Shown here piece by piece: positions 16,556-24,555 of a DNA stretch of 64,000 nucleotides. The first letter of the stretch is position 1. Each line of letters opens with the position of its first letter. The position numbers and the translations under genes were made by a program. The stretch spans positions 62,001 through 126,000 of the forward strand of contig NZ_VFWZ01000009.1 of assembly GCF_006443095.1 (NCBI RefSeq), read 5' to 3'. The notes beneath the pieces are model-generated. The model was not told the origin of the DNA, made no database searches, and saw only the letters and a program-made list of their open reading frames with translations. This DNA comes from Aquimarina algicola (GTDB lineage: Bacteria; Bacteroidota; Bacteroidia; Flavobacteriales; Flavobacteriaceae).

Positions 16556-17233
16556 ATGGCAATTAATTTAACTAAAGGTCAAAAAATCGACCTAAGAAAA
16601 TCATCTGGAGAACAACTTACTAACTTTTGTGTTGGTGTCAATTGGGGAGCAATTGAAACGATCAAAAAAGGATTGTTCGGAAAAAGAAAAGTAATAGAAG
16701 ATGTTGATTTAGATTTAAGTTGTATTATGACCGATGCCAATGGTGAATTAGCTGATTGGATCTATTCTCCTGAGTATAATGGATTCTTACAACAGCATAA
16801 CTATCCTCTAGGTAAGCTAATGTCAAAAGACGCTGCTCTACGACATAGTGGAGATGATAGACAAGGAGATGTTGGTGGAGATGATGGTCTCGATAATGAA
16901 ATTATAAGCGTAGATCTAAGTAAGGTTGATAGTAATATCGATAAGATCTTTTTCTTTTTGAATATTTATTTAAACAAAGGACAAAACTTTGACTTTTCGC
17001 ACATTCCTTTTGCAAAAATAAGAATGTATGAAGGAACACCATCACGTGTAAATAATGTACACTCTAGCTATGATATTGTTACAGATGGTTCTTATGCAGG
17101 AAAAGGTGCATTGATCATGGGAAAATTATACAAAAGAAACGGGGAGTGGAAATTTGATGCTATTGGAGAACCAACAGATGACAAAATGTTTCTTCAAACT
17201 ATTCAGAAAATTTTACAAAATCACGCAAAATGA
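16556..17233 (+). CDS. TerD family protein 4 (divergent subtype)
   Basis: A 225-residue protein closely related to protein 3: MAINLTKGQKIDLRKSS, CVGVNWGAIE near 25-34, DVDLDLSCIM near 49-58, RHSGDDRQGDVGGDDG near 96-111 and DNEIISVDL. It has an insertion WIYSPEYNGFLQQHNY near 69-84. The final segment is LYKRNGEWKFDAIGEP. Its stop overlaps the start of the first VWA gene (ATGA at 17230-17233), so the two are translationally coupled, which supports a functional TerD-TerY unit. The acidic HSGDD...GDDG loop keeps several Asp residues suited to Ca2+ binding, but with altered spacing relative to canonical TerD. Confidence 0.92.
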   Translation: MAINLTKGQKIDLRKSSGEQLTNFCVGVNWGAIETIKKGLFGKRKVIEDVDLDLSCIMTDANGELADWIYSPEYNGFLQQHNYPLGKLMSKDAALRHSGDDRQGDVGGDDGLDNEIISVDLSKVDSNIDKIFFFLNIYLNKGQNFDFSHIPFAKIRMYEGTPSRVNNVHSSYDIVTDGSYAGKGALIMGKLYKRNGEWKFDAIGEPTDDKMFLQTIQKILQNHAK

Positions 17234-17868
17234 GAAGACTACCCGTATATCTCTTATTAGATACCTCTGGCTCTATGATGGGAGAACCTATAGAATCTGT
17301 AAAAAATGGTATGCAGGTTATGATAAGTTCACTCAGGCAAAATCCACAGGCAATCGAAACAGCATTTTTAAGTATCATTACTTTTGATAGCTCCGCAAGA
17401 CAGGTTGTTCCTTTAACAGATTTAGCTTCTTTTCAAATACCGGAAATTAAAGCAACAGGAACAACTGCTTTAGGCGAAGCATTAAAACTAGTGAGTAACT
17501 GTATTGATAATGAAGTGGCCAAAACCACTGCCGAGAGTAAAGGAGATTGGAAACCAATGGTATTTATAATGACAGATGGTATTCCTACAGATGATGCACA
17601 AAGTGGAATTACAGAATTAAACAAAAGAAAAACGGCTTGTGTAGTCGCTTGTGCTGCCGGTAACGGAGCTGATACGAATGTTTTGAAAAAAATAACAGAA
17701 AACGTTGTAAGCTTAGATACTGCAGATAGTCAAAGTATTTCTAAATTCTTTGCATGGGTAACTGCATCTATAGGAGTTTCATCTTCCAAAGTTGAAGAAT
17801 CAGGAGAGGAAACCTCAGGAATGAATGAACTTCCACCGCCACCATCTGAACTAAATATTGTTGTGTAA
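17230..17868 (+). CDS. TerY-like VWA domain protein 1
   Basis: A 212-residue von Willebrand A domain protein of the TerY type. The MIDAS motif D-x-S-x-S is intact (DTSGSM at 11-16), followed by GEPIESVKNGMQVM. The threonine segment KATGTTALGEAL is near 75-86 and the second metal loop MTDGIPTDDA near 114-123. VWA domains bind Mg2+ or Ca2+ and partner proteins. The C-terminus carries an acidic/Pro tail, ELPPPPSELNIVV, resembling that of VWA protein 2. The gene overlaps terD 4 by 4 nt and precedes the TerB-like gene by 21 nt. No signal peptide or membrane span was seen, so it is cytosolic. Confidence 0.92.
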   Translation: MRRLPVYLLLDTSGSMMGEPIESVKNGMQVMISSLRQNPQAIETAFLSIITFDSSARQVVPLTDLASFQIPEIKATGTTALGEALKLVSNCIDNEVAKTTAESKGDWKPMVFIMTDGIPTDDAQSGITELNKRKTACVVACAAGNGADTNVLKKITENVVSLDTADSQSISKFFAWVTASIGVSSSKVEESGEETSGMNELPPPPSELNIVV

Positions 17869-17889
17869 TTTAACCTAAATAAAAATAAA

Positions 17890-18273
17890 ATGAAATCTTT
17901 AGAAGTATTAAAAAAAGAAATCCTGGAAGATGGTGTAATTGATGCTGCCGAAGTAAAAGAAATTGAAGAAGTAATTTATGCTGATGGAACTATCGATCAA
18001 GAAGAAGCTGATTTTCTTTTTGAATTAAATGATGCCGTTTCAGGAAAAAGTAACGATAGCGCTTGGGAAGGGTTATTCGTAAAAGCAATTACTAGTTTTG
18101 TTTTAGATGATGATGGGTCTACCGGAGAGATAGACGCAGAAGAAGAAAAATATCTATTAGACCAAATTCAAGGAGATGGGCAAATAGATAATGTAGAAAA
18201 GGCTTTATTGGTAAACCTTAAAAATACTTTAGGTGAATCAATGCCACAAGCACTAAATAATTTATTAAACTAA
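17890..18273 (+). CDS. TerB-like acidic protein with four DGxID-type motifs
   Basis: A 127-residue, very acidic protein with the TerB-like helical pattern. It has four short loops of the form DGxID: DGVID (14-18), DGTID (32-36), TGEID (78-82) and DGQID (96-100). Loops 1-2 and 3-4 are each 18 residues apart, and the two pairs are 64 residues apart, so it looks like an internal duplication. Such Asp/Glu-rich loops could bind metal ions. No signal peptide or membrane segment. It lies between two TerY-like genes (21 nt after the first, 6 nt before the next start), fitting a metal-responsive role in the locus. Assignment to TerB is by pattern; an unrelated EF-hand-like protein is the alternative. 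Confidence 0.75.
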   Translation: MKSLEVLKKEILEDGVIDAAEVKEIEEVIYADGTIDQEEADFLFELNDAVSGKSNDSAWEGLFVKAITSFVLDDDGSTGEIDAEEEKYLLDQIQGDGQIDNVEKALLVNLKNTLGESMPQALNNLLN

Positions 18274-18279
18274 TATTTG

Positions 18280-18915
18280 ATGAGAAGACTTCCAGTATAT
18301 TTTTTATTGGATACATCCGGCTCAATGTTTGGAGAACCAATTCAGGCTTTGAATAATGCATTGAGTGGTATGATTAGTACTTTGCGTTCAGATGCTCAGG
18401 CATCTGAAACGCTTTGGATTAGTATTATCACTTTTGACAGAGAGGTAAAAGAAGTTATGCCGCTTACTGATTTACAATCATTACAACTCCCAGAAATAAC
18501 CTGCCCAAGAAGTGGCCCTACTTTTACAGGAAAAGCATTAGAATTTTTATGCGAAAAAGTAAAAAATGATATCAAAAAAGGAACTCCCGATCAAAAAGGA
18601 GATTGGAAACCATTATTGTTTTTATTTACAGACGGAAAACCATCTGACCTACAACTTTATAAAGAAGTTATCCCAAAAGTAAAAGCTATTAATTTTGGAG
18701 CAGTGGTAGGGTGTGCAGCCGGAAACCTTTCGGATGATGAAAAGCTAAAAGAACTTACTGATACAGTTGTTCATTTAGAAACAGCAGATAGCAATACACT
18801 AAAACAATTCTTTTTATGGGTTTCAGATACTATCGAACAAGGGAATAAAAGTATGGGAACTTCAAGTACGGTAACTTTGCCTCCACCTCCGTCTGAAGAT
18901 ATTATAGTTATATGA
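18280..18915 (+). CDS. TerY-like VWA domain protein 2
   Basis: A 211-residue VWA protein beginning MRRLPVYFLLDTSGSMFGEP, nearly identical to VWA protein 1 over the first 20 residues. The MIDAS D-x-S-x-S is at 11-15, the second loop FTDGKPSDL near 120-128. The tail again ends in a Pro-rich stretch, TLPPPPSEDIIVI. I chose the ATG at 18280; a TTG one codon earlier is also in frame, but the shared start with protein 1 argues for the ATG. It lies 6 nt after the TerB-like gene and overlaps the next small gene by 4 nt (ATGA). It probably arose by duplication of the TerY gene. Confidence 0.92.
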   Translation: MRRLPVYFLLDTSGSMFGEPIQALNNALSGMISTLRSDAQASETLWISIITFDREVKEVMPLTDLQSLQLPEITCPRSGPTFTGKALEFLCEKVKNDIKKGTPDQKGDWKPLLFLFTDGKPSDLQLYKEVIPKVKAINFGAVVGCAAGNLSDDEKLKELTDTVVHLETADSNTLKQFFLWVSDTIEQGNKSMGTSSTVTLPPPPSEDIIVI

Positions 18916-19163
18916 TACATATTATTAAACTAATAGTTTCTATTTCTATTATAGGGTTATTTGTTTATAGTAAGCTACATGTTCATGAAAATAGATTATC
19001 ACCTAGTTTCATGAGAATTTATAAACCTTTTAAAGATATACTTTCGTCTATTTTATTGTTCTTGAATAAGTTTTTTAAACCTTATAGGGTAGGAAACGGC
19101 TTATTTATAGACATGTCCCAAATTGTTTTATTAATCGCATTACTTGTTATTTTAATGATTTAA
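18912..19163 (+). CDS. Small membrane protein of the ter locus
   Basis: An 83-residue protein whose start overlaps the VWA 2 stop by 4 nt (ATGA). It has one hydrophobic helix near residues 4-20 (IKLIVSISIIGLFVYSK) and another at the C-terminus (about 67-83, SQIVLLIALLVILMI). Between them is a basic amphipathic stretch with several Phe and Lys residues (KPFKDILSSILLFLNKFFKP). I do not recognise a family. Translational coupling to VWA 2 and a 2-nt gap to VWA 3 show it belongs to the operon. A membrane anchor or partner for the otherwise cytosolic TerY proteins is a reasonable inference. Confidence 0.7.
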   Translation: MIHIIKLIVSISIIGLFVYSKLHVHENRLSPSFMRIYKPFKDILSSILLFLNKFFKPYRVGNGLFIDMSQIVLLIALLVILMI

Positions 19164-19165
19164 CC

Positions 19166-20224
19166 ATGAGAAGACTGCCTATTTATTTTTTAATTGACGT
19201 TTCAGAATCTATGGTAGGAGAACCTATCGATAGGGTGCAAGATGGAATGGCAACTATTATCCAATCTTTAAAAACAGATCCGACAGCTTTAGAAACTGTC
19301 TTCATATCTGTAATCGTATTTGCAGGAGAAGCAAAAACAATTGTTCCTTTGCAAGATATTATAAGTTTTTACCCACCTAAATTTCCAATAGGTAGTGGTA
19401 CTTCATTAGGAAAAGGCCTTGGTCATTTGATGTATGAACTAAGAAAAAATATAGTTAAAACCACAGCAGAACAAAAAGGAGATTGGAAACCAATCGTTTT
19501 CTTGTTTACAGATGGTGTACCAACAGATAATACCAGTAGTGTTATTTCAGAATGGAATAATAACTGGAGAAGAACAGCAAATCTTATTGCCGTTTCTCTT
19601 GGAGGGGGAGGAGATAAATCAATCTTAGGACAATTGACCGAAAATGTACTAGAAGTTGAAAACTCAACTGCCGAGAGCTATAAAGAATTTTTTAAATGGG
19701 TTACCGACTCTATCAAAACAAGTAGTGAGAGTGTCGAAAACAATAAGTCCGGTTTTGAATTAGCAAATATCAACTCTGATGAAATCAAAGAAGTTGATTT
19801 ATCAACAGAAAATAACAGTTCGACATCATCATATGTAGATGATAATTTTGTTGTATTGGCAGGCAAATGCCAAAACACAAGGAGAACGTATTTAATGAAA
19901 TATAAGAAAGACCTAAAACCAACAGATTTTGCCGGTATTCCTTTAACAACAAAATCGTATCGTTTAAATGGAGCTTTTCAGGTCGATGAAAGTTATGAAG
20001 AGCTTTCTGGCAATACAGAAACTAACTTTACAATTAATACCGAAGAATTAATAGGTGCACCAACATGCCCTTGTTGTGGAAATCAAATTGCATTTGCAGT
20101 TTGCCAATGTGGACAAATACATTGTATAGGAGAAGAAGAAATAAGTACTTGTCCGAGTTGTTTTAATAAAGGTAGGTATGGAGCAGGAAGTGGTGGATTT
20201 GATGTAAATCGTACACAAGGGTAG
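19166..20224 (+). CDS. TerY-like VWA protein 3 with C-terminal zinc ribbon
   Basis: A 352-residue protein: VWA domain (1 to about 200) with MIDAS IDVSESM (D11, S13, S15) and second loop FTDGVPTDN near 115-123, a linker rich in Ser and Asp (about 200-225), then a TerY-C-like region (about 230-352). The latter holds CPCCGNQ, VCQCGQIHC and CPSC clusters (about 297-334), suited to binding zinc. It is longer than VWA 1 and 2, which lack the ribbon and have a Pro tail instead. In the known TerY-phosphorylation triad a TerY protein is encoded next to a PP2C phosphatase and a kinase; here those two genes follow immediately (2-nt and 10-nt gaps). Confidence 0.92.
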   Translation: MRRLPIYFLIDVSESMVGEPIDRVQDGMATIIQSLKTDPTALETVFISVIVFAGEAKTIVPLQDIISFYPPKFPIGSGTSLGKGLGHLMYELRKNIVKTTAEQKGDWKPIVFLFTDGVPTDNTSSVISEWNNNWRRTANLIAVSLGGGGDKSILGQLTENVLEVENSTAESYKEFFKWVTDSIKTSSESVENNKSGFELANINSDEIKEVDLSTENNSSTSSYVDDNFVVLAGKCQNTRRTYLMKYKKDLKPTDFAGIPLTTKSYRLNGAFQVDESYEELSGNTETNFTINTEELIGAPTCPCCGNQIAFAVCQCGQIHCIGEEEISTCPSCFNKGRYGAGSGGFDVNRTQG

Positions 20225-20226
20225 TA

Positions 20227-21678
20227 ATGAATAGAGAAAAAAACTATGTAACAGAATTACTTTCTAAACAAGGAATAAATGTATCTAAAAATGAACAACT
20301 ATTAGACGCATTTGTTTCAGATGATGAAATACAAGATTCAATCATATCAATCAAAAAACTACAGAAAAGAATTATGGAAAAGTGGAAAATAAAAACCCGA
20401 GTTCTGGATTTTAAAAATACTTCCATTATCATCCCAAATGGAACAGAAGGTTTTGACTATAATCATAATTTTGACTCTCAGTTTTTTATTGAGAAAGAAG
20501 TCATTTCCTATGCTTTTAAAGGTCTTGAAGAATTAGGTTTAACATTTGATCCAAAAGCAAATTCGATCTCTGGAAAACTCATTGCCAATGGAAGCTTTAA
20601 AATCCAAATTTTGTTTAAGGTTGAGGGAGAAGAAGACTCATCAGAACTGCATGAAAAGTCTATAAACTTTGTAATTAATCCGGATCCAAAATCATTGTGG
20701 AAAAATATACCTAGTGATAAAGAAGCGATTTATTGGAAAGAAGATAATAGATCTTCTGCAATGGATATAGGAGATAAAAAAATTGTAGTATCTTCAAAAA
20801 GAGGACGATCGCATCAAAACGTTGGTAGTTTTAGAGATGATGATTTTGCATATAAGCATTTTGAAAAAACAGGATGGACAGTTGTAACGGTAGCTGATGG
20901 AGCTGGGAGTGCAAGTTTGTCTAGAAAAGGATCAGAACTGGCTTGCCAGGAGTTGATTAATTATCTAGAAGAAGAAGTATCTGATGAAACTTGGAATCAA
21001 TTTGATATAGAAATTAAAAAATTTATAACTTCAAAAGATGAACAAGCACTTATAAATGCAAAAGAATTAGGGATCCAATCTTTATATCAATCGGTACTTC
21101 ATTCGCATAAACACATCAAAAAGATTGCAGAGGATACCTATGACCAATACCCTGAGATTTTTACAAATCCCAGAGCTAAAAATAATTTTGATTACTTTCA
21201 TTCAACACTTATCTGTGCAGTTTTTAAAAAAATAGAAGAGAAATATGTTATTATAACCTTTAGTGTTGGGGATTGTCCTATTGGCATTGTTAATAAAGAT
21301 AAAACAAAGGCAAAGCTTTTGAATTGGTTAGATGTTGGTGAGTTTGGTGGGGGAACTCGTTTTGTTACACAAGCCGAGATTTTTCATTCAAAAGAACGCC
21401 CTCCGGCAACAAGATTCAATTTACATATTGAAGAGGATTTTTCATATTTGTTTTTGATGACCGATGGAATTTATGATGCTAAGTTTGAAGTTGAAGCTAA
21501 TCTGGAAAAAACAGAAAAATGGCTAACATTTTTGAATGATCTTGATGGAAATAATGAGGATAAGATAAAGGTTGATTTTTCTGAAGAACACGAGGTAGTC
21601 GAAGAACAATTAAATAACTGGATGGATTTTTGGAGTAAAGGAAACCATGATGACAGAACATTAGCCATAATATATTAG
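20227..21678 (+). CDS. PP2C-family protein phosphatase of the TerY triad
   Basis: A 483-residue metal-dependent serine/threonine phosphatase. The N-terminal 180 residues are an unassigned region starting MNREKNYVTELLSKQG, with a possible beta domain. PP2C motifs follow: SSKRGRSHQNVGSFRDDDF near 191-209 (first Asp), VADGAGSASLSRKG near 221-234, FSVGDCPIGI near 344-353, LMTDGIYDAKF near 410-420 and the final metal Asp in NHDDRTLAIIY at the C-terminus. All metal-binding positions appear present, so it should be active. It begins 2 nt after VWA 3 and is followed after 10 nt by the kinase, the order found in TerY-P triads. No signal peptide; it is cytosolic. Confidence 0.92.
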   Translation: MNREKNYVTELLSKQGINVSKNEQLLDAFVSDDEIQDSIISIKKLQKRIMEKWKIKTRVLDFKNTSIIIPNGTEGFDYNHNFDSQFFIEKEVISYAFKGLEELGLTFDPKANSISGKLIANGSFKIQILFKVEGEEDSSELHEKSINFVINPDPKSLWKNIPSDKEAIYWKEDNRSSAMDIGDKKIVVSSKRGRSHQNVGSFRDDDFAYKHFEKTGWTVVTVADGAGSASLSRKGSELACQELINYLEEEVSDETWNQFDIEIKKFITSKDEQALINAKELGIQSLYQSVLHSHKHIKKIAEDTYDQYPEIFTNPRAKNNFDYFHSTLICAVFKKIEEKYVIITFSVGDCPIGIVNKDKTKAKLLNWLDVGEFGGGTRFVTQAEIFHSKERPPATRFNLHIEEDFSYLFLMTDGIYDAKFEVEANLEKTEKWLTFLNDLDGNNEDKIKVDFSEEHEVVEEQLNNWMDFWSKGNHDDRTLAIIY

Positions 21679-21688
21679 CATACATTAT

Positions 21689-23206
21689 ATGAGTTCAAGA
21701 ACAGTAGTATCAATCATAGACTCTTCAAAAAAGTACCAATACATAGATAATGGTGAGCCCATGCGAGGCGGAATGAAAGATGTATATTTTAGTCCTGACA
21801 AATCCTATGTAGTTGCTATTTACAGAGATAAACAAGATCATAACTCTATCGAAAGACTTCGTAATATTTGCACAAAATATTATAATAGTTTCTTTAATAG
21901 AGAAGGAGGAGATTTTTACAAAGAACTTTATGCTTGGCCTACCGATGTGATTTCAGTCGATGGAAAAACAGGGATTATAGTACCTTGTTATTCTAAAAAC
22001 TTTTTCTTTACTAAAGGATACAGTACCAATGATCTTCTAAAGGGAAAAGAAAAAGAAGGAAAATGGTTTGCCAGCGCCAAATTTAGAACAAGCTCTGCAC
22101 GTCTTAAATTAGATAAATCCGAATTGGGAAACTGGCTTAGTTATTTTCAAGTATGTGTAAATATTTCAAGAGGGGTAAAAAGAATGCATGCAGCAGGTTT
22201 AGCTCATTCTGATTTGTCTTATAAAAATGTACTGATTGATCCTGTAAGTAAATCTGCGGCTATTATCGATATTGATGGTTTGGTAGTTCCGGGATTATAT
22301 CCACCCGATGTAATAGGTACAGCCGATTTTATCGCTCCGGAAGTAGTAGCTACCAAACATTTGGACGCTAAAGATCCAAATAGAAATTTACCAAATCGAT
22401 TAACAGATCTACACGCATTAGCTGTGTTAATTTACATGTATCTATTATATCGCCACCCACTACGGGGAGGTAATTATTTTGGAGCTATAGAGTCTGATGA
22501 AGAAGAAGATTTGTTAATGGGTAAAAAAGCTCTGTTTATTGAACATCCAACTGATGATAGTAACAGAAATTTTAAAAGAGAATACGGAGATAGTGTACAA
22601 AAATTTTATCCATGGACGGATTTACAATCTACTCCATACACGATCACCGGTCCTTATCTTAAAGAACTATTTGACCAAGCATTTGTAAAAGGTTTACAAA
22701 ATCCTAGAGAAAGACCTCTTGCCGAAATGTGGGAACAAGCGTTGATCAAAACTAACGATTTAAAACTTCAATGTAGTAATTCTAGTTGTGAACAACAATG
22801 GTTTATTTATACGAATACAAAGGTAACTAAATGTCCTTTCTGTAATACACGCTATAATCATTCTATTCCTGTTCTTGATTTTTTCTATCAGTTCAAACCA
22901 GGAGTATGGAAACCCGAAAACCAAAGATTGGTGATTTGTAATAATACAACATTGCACAAATGGCATGTGAACCGAAATATTATTAGAAACGAAAAACTAA
23001 CTGCAGCAGATAAGAAGCGACTTGGTTACTTTGTATTTCATAACAATAGCTGGCTCCTAATCAATGAAGGGTTAAAAGGACTAAAGGATGTAACGAATGA
23101 TGTAGAAGTACCTAGAGGAGAATCTTTAGAATTAATAGACGGAAATAAAATCTTACTTTCTGATGATGAAAGCGAGAGAGTCATGACAATAACAATAACT
23201 AATTAA
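21689..23206 (+). CDS. Divergent protein kinase with zinc ribbon (TerY triad)
   Basis: A 505-residue kinase-like protein. The glycine-loop region GGMKDVYFSPDKSYVVAIYRD (about 27-47) has no classical GxGxxG and a weak VAIK (VVAIYRD). The catalytic loop is HSDLSYKNVL (about 171-180), where HRD is HSD; the metal-binding DFG is DID (IIDIDG). GTADFIAPEV near 204-213 and DLHALAVLIYMYLLY near 233-247 fit helices after the activation loop. Most catalytic residues are kept, so activity is likely but not certain. A zinc ribbon with CSNSSC and CPFC (about 357-380) follows, then a beta-rich C-terminal domain. Paired with the PP2C phosphatase 10 nt upstream; substrates may be TerY or TerD proteins (inference). 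Confidence 0.88.
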   Translation: MSSRTVVSIIDSSKKYQYIDNGEPMRGGMKDVYFSPDKSYVVAIYRDKQDHNSIERLRNICTKYYNSFFNREGGDFYKELYAWPTDVISVDGKTGIIVPCYSKNFFFTKGYSTNDLLKGKEKEGKWFASAKFRTSSARLKLDKSELGNWLSYFQVCVNISRGVKRMHAAGLAHSDLSYKNVLIDPVSKSAAIIDIDGLVVPGLYPPDVIGTADFIAPEVVATKHLDAKDPNRNLPNRLTDLHALAVLIYMYLLYRHPLRGGNYFGAIESDEEEDLLMGKKALFIEHPTDDSNRNFKREYGDSVQKFYPWTDLQSTPYTITGPYLKELFDQAFVKGLQNPRERPLAEMWEQALIKTNDLKLQCSNSSCEQQWFIYTNTKVTKCPFCNTRYNHSIPVLDFFYQFKPGVWKPENQRLVICNNTTLHKWHVNRNIIRNEKLTAADKKRLGYFVFHNNSWLLINEGLKGLKDVTNDVEVPRGESLELIDGNKILLSDDESERVMTITITN

Positions 23207-23223
23207 CACCAAAATAAAATAAT

Positions 23224-24375
23224 ATGATATTACTTTCCATTTTACTGATTATTCTAACTTGTATAATTATTTGGCGTGCAAGTGATGGTTTTGAAGCAGC
23301 TTCAGAATATCTAGGTCGTAACCTAAGTGAAGGAGTAAGAGGTGCTACCATCAATGCCATAGGTTCTTCTATGCCCGAATTATTTACTACTTTGTTTTTT
23401 CTTTTTGTCTTAAAAGATAAAGATGGTTTTGCCGGAGGAATAGGAACTACAGCAGGAAGCGCCATTTTTAATGGAATGATAATACCGGCTGTAGTAATTT
23501 TGGTTGTAGTTTTAAAAAGAGTAACAACTCATGTCGAAGTATCAAAAAAAGTACTATTAAGAGATGGTATATCACTTTTGATATGTGAGTTTGTACTCAT
23601 ATTTCTTTTAGGGGGAGACTCCTTAAACTGGGTGCATGGAGTCGTTTTAATGGGATTGTATGCAGCATATTCGATTTATATGTTGACTTCAATGAAATCT
23701 GACGATACCGAAGAAGAAGAGGAAGAAGATGAAGAGGAGGAGGAAGATGACGAGAAAGGAAACCTATTTTTAAATCTTATCACATTGAACTTAGAACCGA
23801 TCTTTGTTAAAGATGAAATCAATAATAAAAATGCATGGCCAATGCTAATTGTTGCAATGACAATCATTGGTGCGGCATGCTTGCTACTAGTAAAATCATG
23901 CGAATGGTTGGGAGATGAACTCAATATCCCTATTTACTTTATTGCAGTTGTTTTGGCTAGTGGAGCCACCAGTGTACCGGATACTATATTATCCATGAAA
24001 GATGCAAAAAATGGAAATTATGATGATGCGGTATCAAATGCACTTGGGAGCAATATTTTTGATATATGTTTTGCTTTAGGTTTTCCACTGTTTCTATTTA
24101 CAATTATTTATGGTCCTATAGAGATGAATGCAGAGACAGTAGTAAATGTTGCAGAACTACGTATATTATTGTTCATACTTACATTTGTAGCGTTCTTAAT
24201 ATATATTATGAAAAGGAAGATGGGAATATTCAATGCGATCCTCTTATTATCCATATATATAGTCTTTACAGTTTATATTTTTGGAAGATCAATGGATTCT
24301 GAAACGGCACTACAAATTAGCAATTGGTTACATTCTATTAATGATAGCATTGATCAATTTAGATTTTGGAAATAA
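23224..24375 (+). CDS. Calcium/cation exchanger (CaCA superfamily) with acidic loop
   Basis: A 383-residue integral membrane antiporter. Two alpha-repeats are visible: NAIGSSMPELFTTLF (44-58) and ASGATSVPDTILSM (245-258) with SNALGSNIFD (271-280), which carry the ion-binding Glu/Asp residues. About ten to eleven spans are expected. Between the repeats lies a cytoplasmic loop with a nearly unbroken acidic stretch at residues 160-177 (SDDTEEEEEEDEEEEEDDE, 17 of 19 acidic). It probably exchanges Ca2+ for H+ or Na+. Last gene of the operon, 17 nt after the kinase, followed by a terminator. In this position other ter loci may carry TerC; the exchanger probably supplies the membrane-transport arm of the system (inference). 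Confidence 0.92.
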   Translation: MILLSILLIILTCIIIWRASDGFEAASEYLGRNLSEGVRGATINAIGSSMPELFTTLFFLFVLKDKDGFAGGIGTTAGSAIFNGMIIPAVVILVVVLKRVTTHVEVSKKVLLRDGISLLICEFVLIFLLGGDSLNWVHGVVLMGLYAAYSIYMLTSMKSDDTEEEEEEDEEEEEDDEKGNLFLNLITLNLEPIFVKDEINNKNAWPMLIVAMTIIGAACLLLVKSCEWLGDELNIPIYFIAVVLASGATSVPDTILSMKDAKNGNYDDAVSNALGSNIFDICFALGFPLFLFTIIYGPIEMNAETVVNVAELRILLFILTFVAFLIYIMKRKMGIFNAILLLSIYIVFTVYIFGRSMDSETALQISNWLHSINDSIDQFRFWK

Positions 24376-24426
24376 TAAAGTAAGAATATGAATTTTTGAT
24401 CATAAAAAAAATTATGGTTTTAAAAG

Positions 24427-24469
24427 AAAATACGCCAAGAAAATATTTATTTTCTCGGCGTATTTTTTG
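24427..24469. terminator. Bidirectional terminator ending the ter operon
   Basis: An inverted repeat of about 18 bp (core TACGCC and GGCGTA, one internal mismatch, 4-base loop) ends in a T-run on the + strand and also has T-rich sequence on the minus strand. It lies between the exchanger gene (stop 24375) and the convergent lipoprotein gene (24556). Confidence 0.85.
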
Positions 24470-24555
24470 AATTTTAATTGAAGTCAAGATGACTTCACCG
24501 ATAAAGAAATTGAATTGTTTTCAAGTTCTATTACTTTTTAATGAACATTGTAAAC

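Noticed and set aside
23676..23924. Ser-rich minus-strand ORF in the exchanger gene
   Set aside because: The long Ser run is the antisense of the acidic GAA/GAG tract; no independent evidence of coding.
14652..24375. Ter locus as a recent horizontal island
   Set aside because: Base composition by eye is like the neighbours and there are no integrase, tRNA or flanking repeats, so transfer cannot be supported from this window alone.
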